This document shows positions 35,650 to 44,582 of a stretch of DNA of 64,000 nucleotides, piece by piece (the first letter of the stretch is position 1; each line of letters starts with the position of its first letter). Origin of the DNA: Natronosporangium sp035305625 (GTDB taxonomy: Bacteria > Actinomycetota > Actinomycetes > Mycobacteriales > Micromonosporaceae); NCBI GenBank assembly GCA_963809545.1, contig CAWEKD010000009.1, forward strand, positions 310,001 to 374,000. The letters run 5' to 3'. Position numbers and translations under genes: made by a program. The notes beneath the pieces are model-generated. The model was not told the origin of the DNA and searched no databases. It worked only from the letters and a program-made list of their open reading frames with translations.

Positions 35650-36183
35650 TCAACAGATGCATAGTTGCTGCCGCAGGGGCCGCATCGCCCGCCGATACCG
35701 CATCTCCGCCTTGGTCGGTGGCTCCCCCAGGATCTTTCCGACCTGCTTCCAGGTAGCACCGTCCCGCCGGAGCATCAGGATGGCTCGCAGCTCCGGCGCC
35801 ATGCGGGCCACCAGCTGGGTCGCCTGCCGTGCCAGGTCACGGTCCTCGACGAGCTCACTATCCTCTTGTGGACTGGGGACCAGACTCGCGTGGGCCCGCA
35901 GCTGATCCTCCTTGGCCGATCGCCGGTGGAGATCTGTCACCAGATTTACTACTATCTTGGATAGGTAGGATTTGGCACGGCTGAGATCCAGGCCCGGATG
36001 GCTCGCCGCGCGTAGCAACGCTTCCTGCACCACGTCTTCGGCATCCTCACCTGCGCCGCGGCTGCGTGCCAATCGGACCGCGCTGTCCCGGTGCGGCACC
36101 AGGGAAGCCCATCGCTGTTCCCACGAACTCGTTCCAGAAACGGCCTCCGGGGCCGGCGCTACGTCAGTCCCAAGGAGTGTCAT
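35650..36183 (-). CDS. ECF-type RNA polymerase sigma factor
   Basis: 177 residues. The sigma-2 region has DAVRLARSRGAGEDAEDVVQEALLRA-type sequence (visible as AEDVVQEALLRAASHP), followed by SYLSKIVVNLVTDLHRR for the -10 contact. The sigma-4 region has LAPELRAILMLRRDGATWKQVGKILG and a basic recognition helix (KAEMRYRRAMRPLRQQL). The ATG at 36183 lies inside the 3' end of the small membrane-peptide gene (20-bp overlap), so translation is coupled. It might drive the neighbouring lanthipeptide operon or a stress regulon; no autoregulatory promoter could be assigned. Confidence 0.85.
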   Translation of the reverse strand: MTLLGTDVAPAPEAVSGTSSWEQRWASLVPHRDSAVRLARSRGAGEDAEDVVQEALLRAASHPGLDLSRAKSYLSKIVVNLVTDLHRRSAKEDQLRAHASLVPSPQEDSELVEDRDLARQATQLVARMAPELRAILMLRRDGATWKQVGKILGEPPTKAEMRYRRAMRPLRQQLCIC

Positions 36184-36349
36184 TGGTGCCGCTTCCGTTG
36201 TTCTGACCGGACGAGACGGTGACCACTACGCCGGCATCCTCCTCGTGGAGAGCGCCGCCCGCCGCCAGGGCTACGAACGCGGCCCCCGCAGCTACAGTCA
36301 CGAGCGCCAGCCGCCACTTGTCGGTGAGGCGCCACATCTTGTTGATCAT
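36164..36349 (-). CDS. Small membrane-anchored peptide encoded with the sigma factor
   Basis: 61 residues from the ATG at 36349, which has AAGGAG eight bases before it (a longer frame to 36433 lacks one). One membrane helix (ALVTVAAGAAFVALAAGG, about residues 15-32) follows a basic cytoplasmic start. The outer part is short and acidic (LHEEDAG) with a Gly/Asn-rich end closing in GTNDTPWD. The coupling with an ECF sigma gene suggests a small anti-sigma-like or signalling peptide. I know no family for it, so this role is inference. Confidence 0.6.
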   Translation of the reverse strand: MINKMWRLTDKWRLALVTVAAGAAFVALAAGGALHEEDAGVVVTVSSGQNNGSGTNDTPWD

Positions 36350-36444
36350 CGCCGACTCCTTCCCGATCCGGACCGGGGGTGGAATCTGTCCGGTCCGTTG
36401 GTTAGAAGAGTGCCGGCGCCAGCCATTCGGCAAACATCTGCCGA

Positions 36445-36464
36445 CTATCCGGTCGCTATCCGGT
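36445..36464 (-). promoter_or_regulatory. 11-bp direct repeat, possible SARP binding site
   Basis: On the minus strand ACCGGATAG occurs twice with an 11-bp period, followed eight bases later by ATGTTT, a possible -10 box. SARP proteins bind heptamer repeats with 11-bp spacing a fixed distance before the -10. The site lies between the SARP stop and the membrane-peptide/sigma gene pair, about 100 bp before the latter. Confidence 0.5.
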
Positions 36465-36484
36465 TAGTCGGCGCTGATAGCGAG

Positions 36485-39400
36485 TCAGTCGTCGCTGATA
36501 GCGAGTCGGCCACGCAGCCGCTGGACCCGCTCCTGCCAGCCCACCGCCCCGATCTCGGCGAAGATCGCATCCGCTTCGGTCAGCCACTGCGCGGCCTGCG
36601 CCTGCGCGCCCGTATCCAGGGCCAATTCCGCCAAGGCGAGCAGCACTTGCCCCTCACCGACCCGGCTGCCCGCCCGCCGCATGGCCGCCAGCGCCTCGTC
36701 GAGCACGCTCCGGGCACGGTCCGCCTGGCCCTGTGCCAACCCCACATGCCCCAGTCCGAGCAGGGCGTACGCCTTTCCCGCCGGGTCATCGGCGGCGTCG
36801 ACCGTGCGCAGCACCGCGGCAAACTCCGGCTCGGCCGCTTCCGGATTGCCCTGGTCGAGGTACAGCCGGCCCAGGCGATAGCGGGTCTGCGCCTCTACCC
36901 GCCGCACCCCGAGCTCGGTGCAGATCGCCAGCGCCTCCCGCAAGGTCTGTTCCGCGTGGACATGTTCGCCGTGCTCGGCACTGATCTGGGCCAGGTTGAT
37001 GAGCACATGGGCCTCGCCGATCCGATCGCCGCTGGCGCGCAGGTCAGCCAGGGCCTGGGTGTAGCGCTGCCGGGCCTGCTCATGGCGACCCTGAAGGCGG
37101 TCGATCGATCCCAGACCCCGCAGCGCCAACCCGCGCCCATGCAGGTCCCCCGACTGTTCAAACCAGTCCAGGGCCGTGGTCAGATCGGACGCCGCCGCCT
37201 CGAAACGCTGCTCTACCAGCGCCAACCCGGCCCGGGAGCACCGGACCGCCGCCTCCGCGCGGCGGTCCTGGTGCCGCACCGCCAACTCCAACGCCAGTTG
37301 GTGGGTCTCCCGCCAGTCCTCGCGATGCGCGCGGGTCTCGAAGAAGGTCACCGCGGTGACCGCCAGGTCACTGCACAGGTCCACGGCGCTGAGATCCGCC
37401 GCCAGCCGGATCGCCGCCACCAGGTTGGTGTGCTCGGACTCGAACCAGGCGATCGGATCGGCGAGCAGCTCGTCGGTGATCTCGGAAGGCAGCGGCCAGT
37501 GCTCGGTCGACGACCGCAGCACCGTGAAATCGCCGCCGTATTCGTTACGGTGCGCCTGGGCCGTGAGGAACAGCCAGCACCGGAGCAGCCGGAGCTGCGC
37601 GGCGATGCGTTCCTGGGCTGGCACTTCCGTGACCAACAACTCGCGGGCGAACACCCCGACCAGGTCGTGTAGGCGATACCGCGCCCGGGCACCGGCGCCG
37701 GACACGACCTCGACGAGCTGTGCATCGACCAGCTCGTCCAGTGTGTCGGCACCGGTGTAGGCATCGCAGTCCAACAGGGGGCCGGCCACCCAGCTCGCGA
37801 AACTGGTCGCGCCGAGCGCGCCCAGCAGAGGGAGCAGCCTCCGGGCCGCGGTGTCCAGGGTCTCCACTGAGATCGACAGGCTGGCCCGGACCCCGGCGCC
37901 GTTGAGGGACAACTCGTCCAGCTGCCGGCTCTCATCCCCGAGCCGACGCGCCATCCGTGTGATCTGCCAGTGGCGACGCGCGGACAGCTTTCCCGCCACG
38001 ATCCGGAGCGCCAGCGGCAGGTGCCCGCACGACTCCGCCACCGCGGCCACCGCCTCCGGCTCCGCCGCGGCCCGCTCCTCCCCCACGATCCGGGAGATCA
38101 GCTCGTGGCTCGCTTCCGCCGGCAACGGGCCGAGATCAATCCTCCGCACGTTGGGGAGACCGGGAAGGGTCCCCCGGGTGGTCACGATCAGTTTCACGCC
38201 GGGATCAGCGGGCAGCAACGGCTCCACCTGGGCGGCGTTGGCCGCGTCGTCCAGCAGCACCAGCACCCGCCGGCCGGCAAGATGGCTACGGTACATCCCC
38301 GCCAGCGCCTCTCGGCCCTGCGGCAGGGTCGCTGGCGGCACCCCGAGCGCGCGCAGAAACTGGTCCAGCACCTGCTCCGGGGGGATCGGCCGGGCGTCGC
38401 CCGCGCGCAGGTGAGCGAACAACTGGCCGTCGGGAAACAGGTCGATCACGTCGTGCGCGACGCTCACCGCCAACGCGGTCTTACCGACCCCGGCCAGACC
38501 ACTCACCATCAGCACCGCGTCGGAACGCTCGTCGGCGAGCACCTGCTGCATTTCGCGGCGCGCCTGCTCCCGCCCTACGAAGGCATAGGGGCGGGCCGGC
38601 AACTGACGCGGCACCACCTGCGGCTCCGGCTGCGACGGCTCCGCCTGCGGCGGTGGGCTGGCCGCCACCGAAGGGTCCGCGCTGAGGATCGCCCGTTCCA
38701 GCGCCTGCAGCTCCTCGCTCGGATCCAGTCCATGTTCCTCACTGAGGATGCGCCGGGCCTCCCGGTAGACCTCGAGCGCCTCCGCCTGCCGTCCATCGCG
38801 GTAGAGCGCCAGCATGAGCTGCTGGTACAGCTTCTCGCGCAGGGGGTGGGAGGCGAGCAGCCCCCGCACCTCCCCGATGACCTGGTGGTGGTGCCCGCTG
38901 GCCAGTTCCAGGTCGATGCGCTCCTGGATGGCCGCCAGCCGCTCCTCCTCCAGCTGTAGGGCCACCGATCGCAGCAGGCGACTGTTCAGGCCAGCGAAGG
39001 CCTCACCGCGCCACAGCGCGATCGCCTTCCGAAAGGTCGTGATGGCGGCGGCGGTGTCCCGACGTCGGGCCGCCTCTCGGCCGGCGGCTACCAGGCGCTG
39101 GAACCGGGCGATGTCGACTGTGTCGTCAGGTATCCGGATAAAGTAGCCGGATTCATGGGTAACGATCGCATCGGCAAGTCCTACCGTGGCGAGCAGGGTC
39201 CGGAGCTTGGAGATGCTGATCTGAATTTGGGTGCGTGCCGTGGTGGGTGGGTCATCGTCCCACACGGCCGTGCTGAGCCGTTCCGCGGGAACGACCCGAC
39301 CAGCGTTGAGCAGCAGCATCGCCAGCACAATCCGCTGGCGAGTGCCTCTCACCGCTACCAGTTGCCCGTTGGCGCGAATCTCCATTGGCCCCAGCAGGTG

Positions 39401-39493
39401 GAACTGCACGGCCAATGGCGAGTCAGCGCGTGCGCCAGCATCTCGGGAGGCCTCGGTGGCGTCGCCCGTGTCAGGGAAGACATCCGATGCCAT
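36485..39493 (-). CDS. SARP/AfsR-type transcriptional regulator (BTAD, NB-ARC, TPR)
   Basis: 1002 residues. Order: an OmpR-like DNA-binding domain at residues 30-120 (FHLLGPMEIRANGQLVAV), a bacterial transcriptional activator domain at about 125-270 (LEEERLAAIQERIDLELASG, LREKLYQQLMLALYRDGR), an NB-ARC ATPase at about 310-600 with Walker A VSGLAGVGKTALA and Walker B RRVLVLLDDA, a helical linker, and TPR repeats from about 750 to the end. Such proteins activate antibiotic gene clusters. It is divergent in position from the lanthipeptide operon and upstream of the sigma pair on the same strand, so these are likely targets. Start at 39493 follows the conserved N-terminus only loosely. Confidence 0.9.
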   Translation of the reverse strand: MASDVFPDTGDATEASRDAGARADSPLAVQFHLLGPMEIRANGQLVAVRGTRQRIVLAMLLLNAGRVVPAERLSTAVWDDDPPTTARTQIQISISKLRTLLATVGLADAIVTHESGYFIRIPDDTVDIARFQRLVAAGREAARRRDTAAAITTFRKAIALWRGEAFAGLNSRLLRSVALQLEEERLAAIQERIDLELASGHHHQVIGEVRGLLASHPLREKLYQQLMLALYRDGRQAEALEVYREARRILSEEHGLDPSEELQALERAILSADPSVAASPPPQAEPSQPEPQVVPRQLPARPYAFVGREQARREMQQVLADERSDAVLMVSGLAGVGKTALAVSVAHDVIDLFPDGQLFAHLRAGDARPIPPEQVLDQFLRALGVPPATLPQGREALAGMYRSHLAGRRVLVLLDDAANAAQVEPLLPADPGVKLIVTTRGTLPGLPNVRRIDLGPLPAEASHELISRIVGEERAAAEPEAVAAVAESCGHLPLALRIVAGKLSARRHWQITRMARRLGDESRQLDELSLNGAGVRASLSISVETLDTAARRLLPLLGALGATSFASWVAGPLLDCDAYTGADTLDELVDAQLVEVVSGAGARARYRLHDLVGVFARELLVTEVPAQERIAAQLRLLRCWLFLTAQAHRNEYGGDFTVLRSSTEHWPLPSEITDELLADPIAWFESEHTNLVAAIRLAADLSAVDLCSDLAVTAVTFFETRAHREDWRETHQLALELAVRHQDRRAEAAVRCSRAGLALVEQRFEAAASDLTTALDWFEQSGDLHGRGLALRGLGSIDRLQGRHEQARQRYTQALADLRASGDRIGEAHVLINLAQISAEHGEHVHAEQTLREALAICTELGVRRVEAQTRYRLGRLYLDQGNPEAAEPEFAAVLRTVDAADDPAGKAYALLGLGHVGLAQGQADRARSVLDEALAAMRRAGSRVGEGQVLLALAELALDTGAQAQAAQWLTEADAIFAEIGAVGWQERVQRLRGRLAISDD

Positions 39494-39595
39494 CGACGTA
39501 CCTTCCTGTCAACAGCGACCGTTGCCCCCCCGCTCGCGGTATTTTTGCCGTACCAGGAAGATACTCTAGAAGCCCTTCGGCACCCACATCTGGCG

Positions 39596-39613
39596 ACTAA
39601 TCAGCCGATTAGT
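39596..39613. promoter_or_regulatory. Palindrome upstream of the SARP gene
   Basis: CTAATC-AGCC-GATTAG with outer A-T pairs forms a perfect 7-bp inverted repeat about 105 bp before the SARP start. A second short inverted repeat, GGATA-GTT-TATCC, follows at 39616-39628. The region 39494-39636 is AT-rich for this genome and holds no gene; it is probably the SARP control region. Confidence 0.45.
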
Positions 39614-39636
39614 TTGGATAGTTTATCCTGACTTGT

Positions 39637-39975
39637 TCAATCATGGGCGGACACCCGTAGCACTGAAAACGACGACGGCGTGACGGACACAATAAATGGT
39701 ATGGACCGGTCATGCCGGAAGGCGCGGAAAGTAATATCCACCCGCGACTGCAGGGAAGTGGCGCCCAGGCTGGCGAAATAACGGTCGAGGTCGACCACCA
39801 GGCGGTACCGCCCGAGCGCCGGTGCGTCCCGCTGGATGACCACCCGACCGGCCTCGTCCGTGTGCGCGCTGGCCTCGTGCCTCCAGGAGGCATCCACCTC
39901 CCGCAACAAGGCCACCTCCGCCCCTTCCGCGGGGCGACCGAAGGCAGTGTCCACAACAGTGATTGACACGTTCAC
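39637..39975 (-). CDS. Transthyretin-like (5-hydroxyisourate hydrolase) homologue without catalytic residues
   Basis: 112 residues; GTG at 39975 with AAGGAG seven bases before. Overall match to 5-hydroxyisourate hydrolase: ITVVDTAFGRPAEGAEVALL, HTDEAGRVVI, GRYRLVVDLDRYFASLG and the closing ITFRAF-x-IPFIVSV strands. Compared with family members, the catalytic His of HVLDT is Thr, the His of the HVPLLLSPY step is Ser, and the C-terminal YRGS signature is LRVS; the Arg after DEAG is kept. It is therefore probably not a uricolytic enzyme but a binding protein of the same fold. No urate pathway genes are nearby. Next gene on this strand is SARP. Confidence 0.72.
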   Translation of the reverse strand: MNVSITVVDTAFGRPAEGAEVALLREVDASWRHEASAHTDEAGRVVIQRDAPALGRYRLVVDLDRYFASLGATSLQSRVDITFRAFRHDRSIPFIVSVTPSSFSVLRVSAHD

Positions 39976-40108
39976 ACCCTGACTCCTTGTTCACGTAGCC
40001 CGACGAGCTCTTGCAGCGCCATTTCACCCATAGGCCCTATTCACCCGCTATCTGGGTGCCATCGGATGAGCATTCAACGAGCCATGTCGACTCATCGACC
40101 CCGAGCGG

Positions 40109-41797
40109 TCAGCAACGTGGCGCTGAGCGGGTGAGGCTGCCGGTCAGGGCATAGCGCCCCGGCTGCGCGATCCGGACCACCACGTGGTCCTCCCCCGGCA
40201 CCAGGCAGGCACCGGCCGGTCCGTCGACCGCCAGCCAGCGGGACGGCCACACCGCCACCCGCACCTCCCCAGGGGCGGGGACGTCGAACTCCATCCCGGT
40301 GGCGGTGGCGGCGACCACGGTGGCGGGAGCACTCACCAGCGGGGTCGGGTCGCGCACCTCGTACAACGTCCAGTCGGGATGCGACCAGACCTCCCGCAGG
40401 TACGGCAACCCCTGCCCGATCAGCTCCGCCTCCGCTCGCCCCACCCACGACAGGCGGGTGTGCGGCACCGCCACGTGCGAGACCGCCAGCCGGTCCAACC
40501 AGCGGCGGTACGACTCGGCGTCCAGCGACCCGTCGAAGAACAACCGGTTACGTGCCAGATCGGCCTGCCGCAACCATCCCCGGGCCAGCGGCAGCTCCCC
40601 CAACCGGGCCGCCTCCCAATAGTTCACGGTCGGCACCACCTCCACCCGGCCGGTGGGCGGACGGCGGGTCAACTCAGCGACCAGCGGGGCGAAGAAGTCC
40701 TCCGACGCGCTCGGCTCCCGAGCGGTGGCCAGGTCCGCGGTCACCACCGGCGGCTGCCACAGCGCCAACCCGATCAGCATCGGCGCCAACACCAGCGCCG
40801 GGCGCGGACGAGGCCACCGCCGTCGCCGCCACCCGCGGATCACCCAGGCCGGTGGGCGGGCGTAGGCGGCCACCAACGGCAGCGCGAACACAGTCGCCAA
40901 CCGGGTGGCGTTCAACCCCACCGGGGTGGTCACCAGGTACGCCGCCACCACCCCCGCCGCCGACAGCCCCGCCCCGATCCGCACCACCCGGCGCGGCACC
41001 AGCGCAGCCACCACCAGGCTGGTGACGGTGGCGTGCAGCATATCGGCGCGGCTGATGTTCATCGGCCCACCCGTACCGAACAGGCCGCCCATGACCACCA
41101 TCGGCACCGCCGCGCCCCCCGCGAGCGCGACCCCCGCCCACATCAGCCCACGCGGGACACCGCTCCGGTGGGGCAGGCGCGCGTGCAGCAGCAGCGCCGT
41201 GCCGGCCAGCCCCACGAACAACCCCGCCACCGGGCTGGTCGCCGCCGCCAGCGCCGCCAGCAGCCCCGCCCCCGGCACGGTCACCGACGTGAGCGTGCGG
41301 CCGGGGGGCTGTCGCCCCAGAGGCAGCAGCGCGAGGAGCGCACCCACCCCCCAGGCGACCCCGACCGCGAAGGTGACTCGGCCAGACACCAGGTTGCCGA
41401 CGACACCGACCGCCCCCAGGAGACCCCCGAGCAGCGGACGGGGCGCTTGCGTGCGCACCAGCAACACCGTCAACCCCACGGTGGTGGCCACCGCGGCGAC
41501 CGCCCCCACTGGCCGCACCCCGAACCACGCCATCAGCGGCGGCGACACCAGGCTGTACCCGAGCGGGGAGATCCCGGCGTACCACCGGAAATCCACCGGC
41601 GCCCAGCCGTGGGCGGCGAAGAAGTCCGCCCGCGCCACCTGGGCGGCCAGGTCGGTACCCAGCGCGGGTGCGGCCAGCCAGAGCGCCACCAGTCCAAGCG
41701 CGGCCAGGCCACTGACCAGCACCGCGGGGGCGGGCCACGCCCCGGCCACCGCCCGCCGCCAGGCCCGGCCCCCGCGGACCATCGGCAGCTCAGCCAT
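40109..41797 (-). CDS. Polytopic membrane protein, GT-C-like
   Basis: 562 residues with about 10-11 membrane helices in the first 345 residues (for example VLVSGLAALGLVALWLAAPAL; GVGALLALLPLG; ATRLATVFALPLVAAYA) and a soluble C-terminal domain of about 200 residues containing YWEAARLGELPLARGWLRQ and beta-rich VPAPGEVRVAVWPSRW. The early loop with Asp (ARADFFAAHGWAPVDFRW) and topology resemble GT-C glycosyltransferases, but no catalytic motif is certain. It starts inside the end of glnE (8-bp overlap), so it is coexpressed with it. Confidence 0.65.
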   Translation of the reverse strand: MAELPMVRGGRAWRRAVAGAWPAPAVLVSGLAALGLVALWLAAPALGTDLAAQVARADFFAAHGWAPVDFRWYAGISPLGYSLVSPPLMAWFGVRPVGAVAAVATTVGLTVLLVRTQAPRPLLGGLLGAVGVVGNLVSGRVTFAVGVAWGVGALLALLPLGRQPPGRTLTSVTVPGAGLLAALAAATSPVAGLFVGLAGTALLLHARLPHRSGVPRGLMWAGVALAGGAAVPMVVMGGLFGTGGPMNISRADMLHATVTSLVVAALVPRRVVRIGAGLSAAGVVAAYLVTTPVGLNATRLATVFALPLVAAYARPPAWVIRGWRRRRWPRPRPALVLAPMLIGLALWQPPVVTADLATAREPSASEDFFAPLVAELTRRPPTGRVEVVPTVNYWEAARLGELPLARGWLRQADLARNRLFFDGSLDAESYRRWLDRLAVSHVAVPHTRLSWVGRAEAELIGQGLPYLREVWSHPDWTLYEVRDPTPLVSAPATVVAATATGMEFDVPAPGEVRVAVWPSRWLAVDGPAGACLVPGEDHVVVRIAQPGRYALTGSLTRSAPRC

Positions 41798-44582
41798 AGA
41801 CCACCCGCTCCATGGCGGCGCGGCTGCGGCGGACCACCTTCAGATAGTGGTCGTGGAATTCGCCCGGGTCGCCAGGGAACCCGAGCAGCTGAGCCACCCC
41901 GGCCAGCACCGGGCCGTGCGCGGGCAGCTCCTCCACCGCGCGTCCCCGCACCAGGGTGAGTGCGTTGCGGACCTGCGCGGCCAGCCGCCACCCGGCAGCC
42001 AGCGCGGTGGCGTCGGCCGGATCCACCAGGCCGGTTTCCCGCGCGGCCGACAGCGCCGCCAGGGTGCGGGGGGTGCGCAGCTCCGGCACGTCGGCGGCCC
42101 GCTGCAGTTGCAGAAGCTGCACCGCCCACTCCACGTCCACCAGCCCACCCCGGCCGAGCTTGGTGTGGGTACGCGGGTCGGCGCCGTGGGGCAGCCGCTC
42201 AGCCTCCACCCGGGCCTTGATCCGCCGAATCTCCACCAACTGCTCCCGCGCCAACCCCCCGGCCGGGTACCGCACCGGGTCGATCAGGGTCAGGAACCGT
42301 CCCGCCAGATCGGCGTCGCCGGCCACGTACCGGGCCCGCAGCAACGCCTGCGCCTCCCACACCCGGGACCAGCGCTGGTAGTACCGCTGGTACGCGGCCA
42401 GGCTGCGTACCAGCGGCCCCTGCCGGCCCTCCGGGCGCAGGTCCGCGTCCACCCACAGCGGCGGCTCCGGGGCGGGGGCCGCCAGCAGTCCACGCAACCG
42501 TTCGGCGATCGTATGCGCCGCCGCGGCCGCCTCCGGGTCGGGCAACCCGTCGACCGCCTCATAGACGAACAACACGTCCGCGTCGGAGGGGTAGCCCAAC
42601 TCTCGACCACCTAGCCGCCCCAGCCCGATCACCGCAAACCGTAGACCCGCTGGTGCCTCCACAGTGGCCACCCGTACCGCCGCGGCCAGGGCCGCGTCGG
42701 TGAGATCAGCCAGCGCCTCCCCCACCGTCTCGACGTCCACCGGTCGGGCCGGGGCGAGGCTGCTGCCGGTGAGCAGGTCAGCGCAGGCGATCCGCAGCAG
42801 CTCCCGCCGCCGCAACGCCCGGACCGTCGCTACCGCCGCCACCCCCACCTCGCCGACCTCGTCGCCCGGCCGGTCCGGCACGTGTCGGGCGACGGCGGCG
42901 AGGAACCCGTCCCGCAGCGTGGCCGCATCCCGGGGTACGAGTTCGGCGTCGCTGGCCAGGATCCGCAGCATGGTCGGATCCCGGGTGAGCAGATCGGTAG
43001 CGTACCGGGACAGCCCCAGCACCCGGGCCAGCCGCTGCGCCACCGGCCCCGCGTCCCGCAGCAGCCGCAGATACCACGGCGCGGTCCGCAGACTCTCCGA
43101 CACGTTGCGGTAGGCCAGCAGCCCCCGATCAGGTTCCGGGGCGTCGGCGAACTCCTGCAGCAGCACCGGCAGCAAGGTGCGCTGGATGGCCGCGGCACGG
43201 GAAACCCCGCTGGTCAGTGCCTGCAGGTGCCGCAGCGCCCCCGGCGGGTCGGTGAACCCCAACAGTTCCAGCCGCTCCTGGGCCGCCTCCGGGGTGAGCC
43301 GCAACGACTCGGTCGGCACCCGGGCGACCGCCTCCAGCAGTGGCCGATACAGCAGCTTGGCGTGCAGCCGCCGGACCTGGGCGCCCACCGCCACCCAGTC
43401 CGCGCGGAACGCGGCCACCGCCTCCCCGCGGTAGCCGAGCGCGTACGCCAACCAGTCCAGCGCCCGCGGATCCTTCGGTACCAGGTGGGTGCGGCGCAAC
43501 CGCTGTAGCTGTAGCCGATGCTCCACCGTCCGCAGAAACCGGTAGGCGCTCACCAGCGCCTCCCCGTCGGCGCGGCCGACGTACCCCCCATCGATCAGTG
43601 CCCGCAGCGCGGGCAGGGTGCCGGCGACCCGCAGCGACTCGTCCGCCCGGCCGTGCACCAGCTGCAGCAGTTGGACGGCGAACTCGATGTCCCGCAACCC
43701 ACCCGGCCCACGTTTGATCTCCCGGTCGGCCTGGTCGCGAGGCACCTGGGCGGTGATCCGTTGCCGCAGGTCACGGATGTCCGCTACCGCATTCGGACGG
43801 CTGGCCGCCTGCCAGATCAGCGGCTGCAGCTCCCTCCACCACTGCTGCCCGAGCGCCAGATCGCCGGCGACCGGGCGGGCCTTCAACAACGCCTGGAATT
43901 CCCAGGTGCGGGCCCAGGTGCGGTAGTAGGCCAGGTGACTGGCCAGGGTACGCACCAGGGCTCCCCGGTTGCCCTCGGGCCGCAGCGCGGCGTCCACCGG
44001 CCAGGCCACCTGGGCACAGATGTCCATCAGCCGGACGGCGACGGCGGTAGCGGCCGGCAGGTCCGCTTCCTGGGAGGCGACGAAGATGACATCCACGTCG
44101 GACACATAGTTGAGTTCCCGGCCCCCGCACTTCCCCATCGCCACCACCGCCAACCCGGGATCGGGCCGGTCGGCCACGGCCAGCCGGTAGGCGGCGGTCA
44201 CGGTGGCGTCGGCGAGATCGGACAACCGGAGCATCACCTGTTCCACGTCCGCGACCCCGGTGAGGTCGTCGGCGGCGATCTGCAGCAGCCCTCGCCGGTA
44301 ACGCAGCTTCAGTTCGGGTACGTCGGCGGCGGAGTCCAGCGGAGTCTGCGGGGCGCCCGGTAGCAGGTGGCGCCATTCGTCCGGGTGGGCGACCAGGTGA
44401 TCACCGAGGGCGGTGGAGGCGCCGAGGACCGCCACGAGTCGGGGACCCACCTGCGGGTGGGTGGCCAGCGGATCTTCCCCGGCGGCCTCGACGAGTCGCT
44501 CCAGCTGCCGCCGGGCCAGGTGCGGGTCGGCAGCCTCAGTGACCGGACCGGACCGAGCCCGCACCTCCCGGCCGTCGGTCAT
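41790..44582 (-). CDS. glnE: Glutamine-synthetase adenylyltransferase/deadenylase GlnE
   Basis: 930 residues. Two nucleotidyltransferase domains, each followed by a helical domain: the first with GKCGGRELNYVSDVDVIFV (about residue 170), the second with GLGRLGGRELGYPSDADVLFVYE (about 640). It adds AMP to, and removes it from, the Tyr of GlnA (see KDLYDLPPEE in the glnA product) in response to nitrogen state. Slightly shorter than the usual 950-1000. Its ATG overlaps the amidotransferase stop by four bases. In related genomes glnE lies directly beside glnA; here 21.5 kb separates them. Confidence 0.95.
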   Translation of the reverse strand: MTDGREVRARSGPVTEAADPHLARRQLERLVEAAGEDPLATHPQVGPRLVAVLGASTALGDHLVAHPDEWRHLLPGAPQTPLDSAADVPELKLRYRRGLLQIAADDLTGVADVEQVMLRLSDLADATVTAAYRLAVADRPDPGLAVVAMGKCGGRELNYVSDVDVIFVASQEADLPAATAVAVRLMDICAQVAWPVDAALRPEGNRGALVRTLASHLAYYRTWARTWEFQALLKARPVAGDLALGQQWWRELQPLIWQAASRPNAVADIRDLRQRITAQVPRDQADREIKRGPGGLRDIEFAVQLLQLVHGRADESLRVAGTLPALRALIDGGYVGRADGEALVSAYRFLRTVEHRLQLQRLRRTHLVPKDPRALDWLAYALGYRGEAVAAFRADWVAVGAQVRRLHAKLLYRPLLEAVARVPTESLRLTPEAAQERLELLGFTDPPGALRHLQALTSGVSRAAAIQRTLLPVLLQEFADAPEPDRGLLAYRNVSESLRTAPWYLRLLRDAGPVAQRLARVLGLSRYATDLLTRDPTMLRILASDAELVPRDAATLRDGFLAAVARHVPDRPGDEVGEVGVAAVATVRALRRRELLRIACADLLTGSSLAPARPVDVETVGEALADLTDAALAAAVRVATVEAPAGLRFAVIGLGRLGGRELGYPSDADVLFVYEAVDGLPDPEAAAAAHTIAERLRGLLAAPAPEPPLWVDADLRPEGRQGPLVRSLAAYQRYYQRWSRVWEAQALLRARYVAGDADLAGRFLTLIDPVRYPAGGLAREQLVEIRRIKARVEAERLPHGADPRTHTKLGRGGLVDVEWAVQLLQLQRAADVPELRTPRTLAALSAARETGLVDPADATALAAGWRLAAQVRNALTLVRGRAVEELPAHGPVLAGVAQLLGFPGDPGEFHDHYLKVVRRSRAAMERVVYG

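Noticed and set aside
36466..36507. Repeated CGCTGATAGCGAGTC around the SARP stop
   Set aside because: One copy is coding sequence of the last SARP codons. It looks like a short local duplication and is not clearly regulatory.
35972..37672. 566-codon plus-strand frame across the sigma and SARP genes
   Set aside because: It crosses two well-supported minus-strand genes and the product has only Arg/Gln/Leu-rich antisense composition.
40109..41797. Arabinosyltransferase assignment for the membrane protein
   Set aside because: Only topology supports a GT-C fold; no catalytic or family-specific motif could be found.
40184..41959. 591-codon open frame on the plus strand
   Set aside because: Antisense to the GT-C-like membrane gene; the product is His/Arg/Pro-rich and has no domain.
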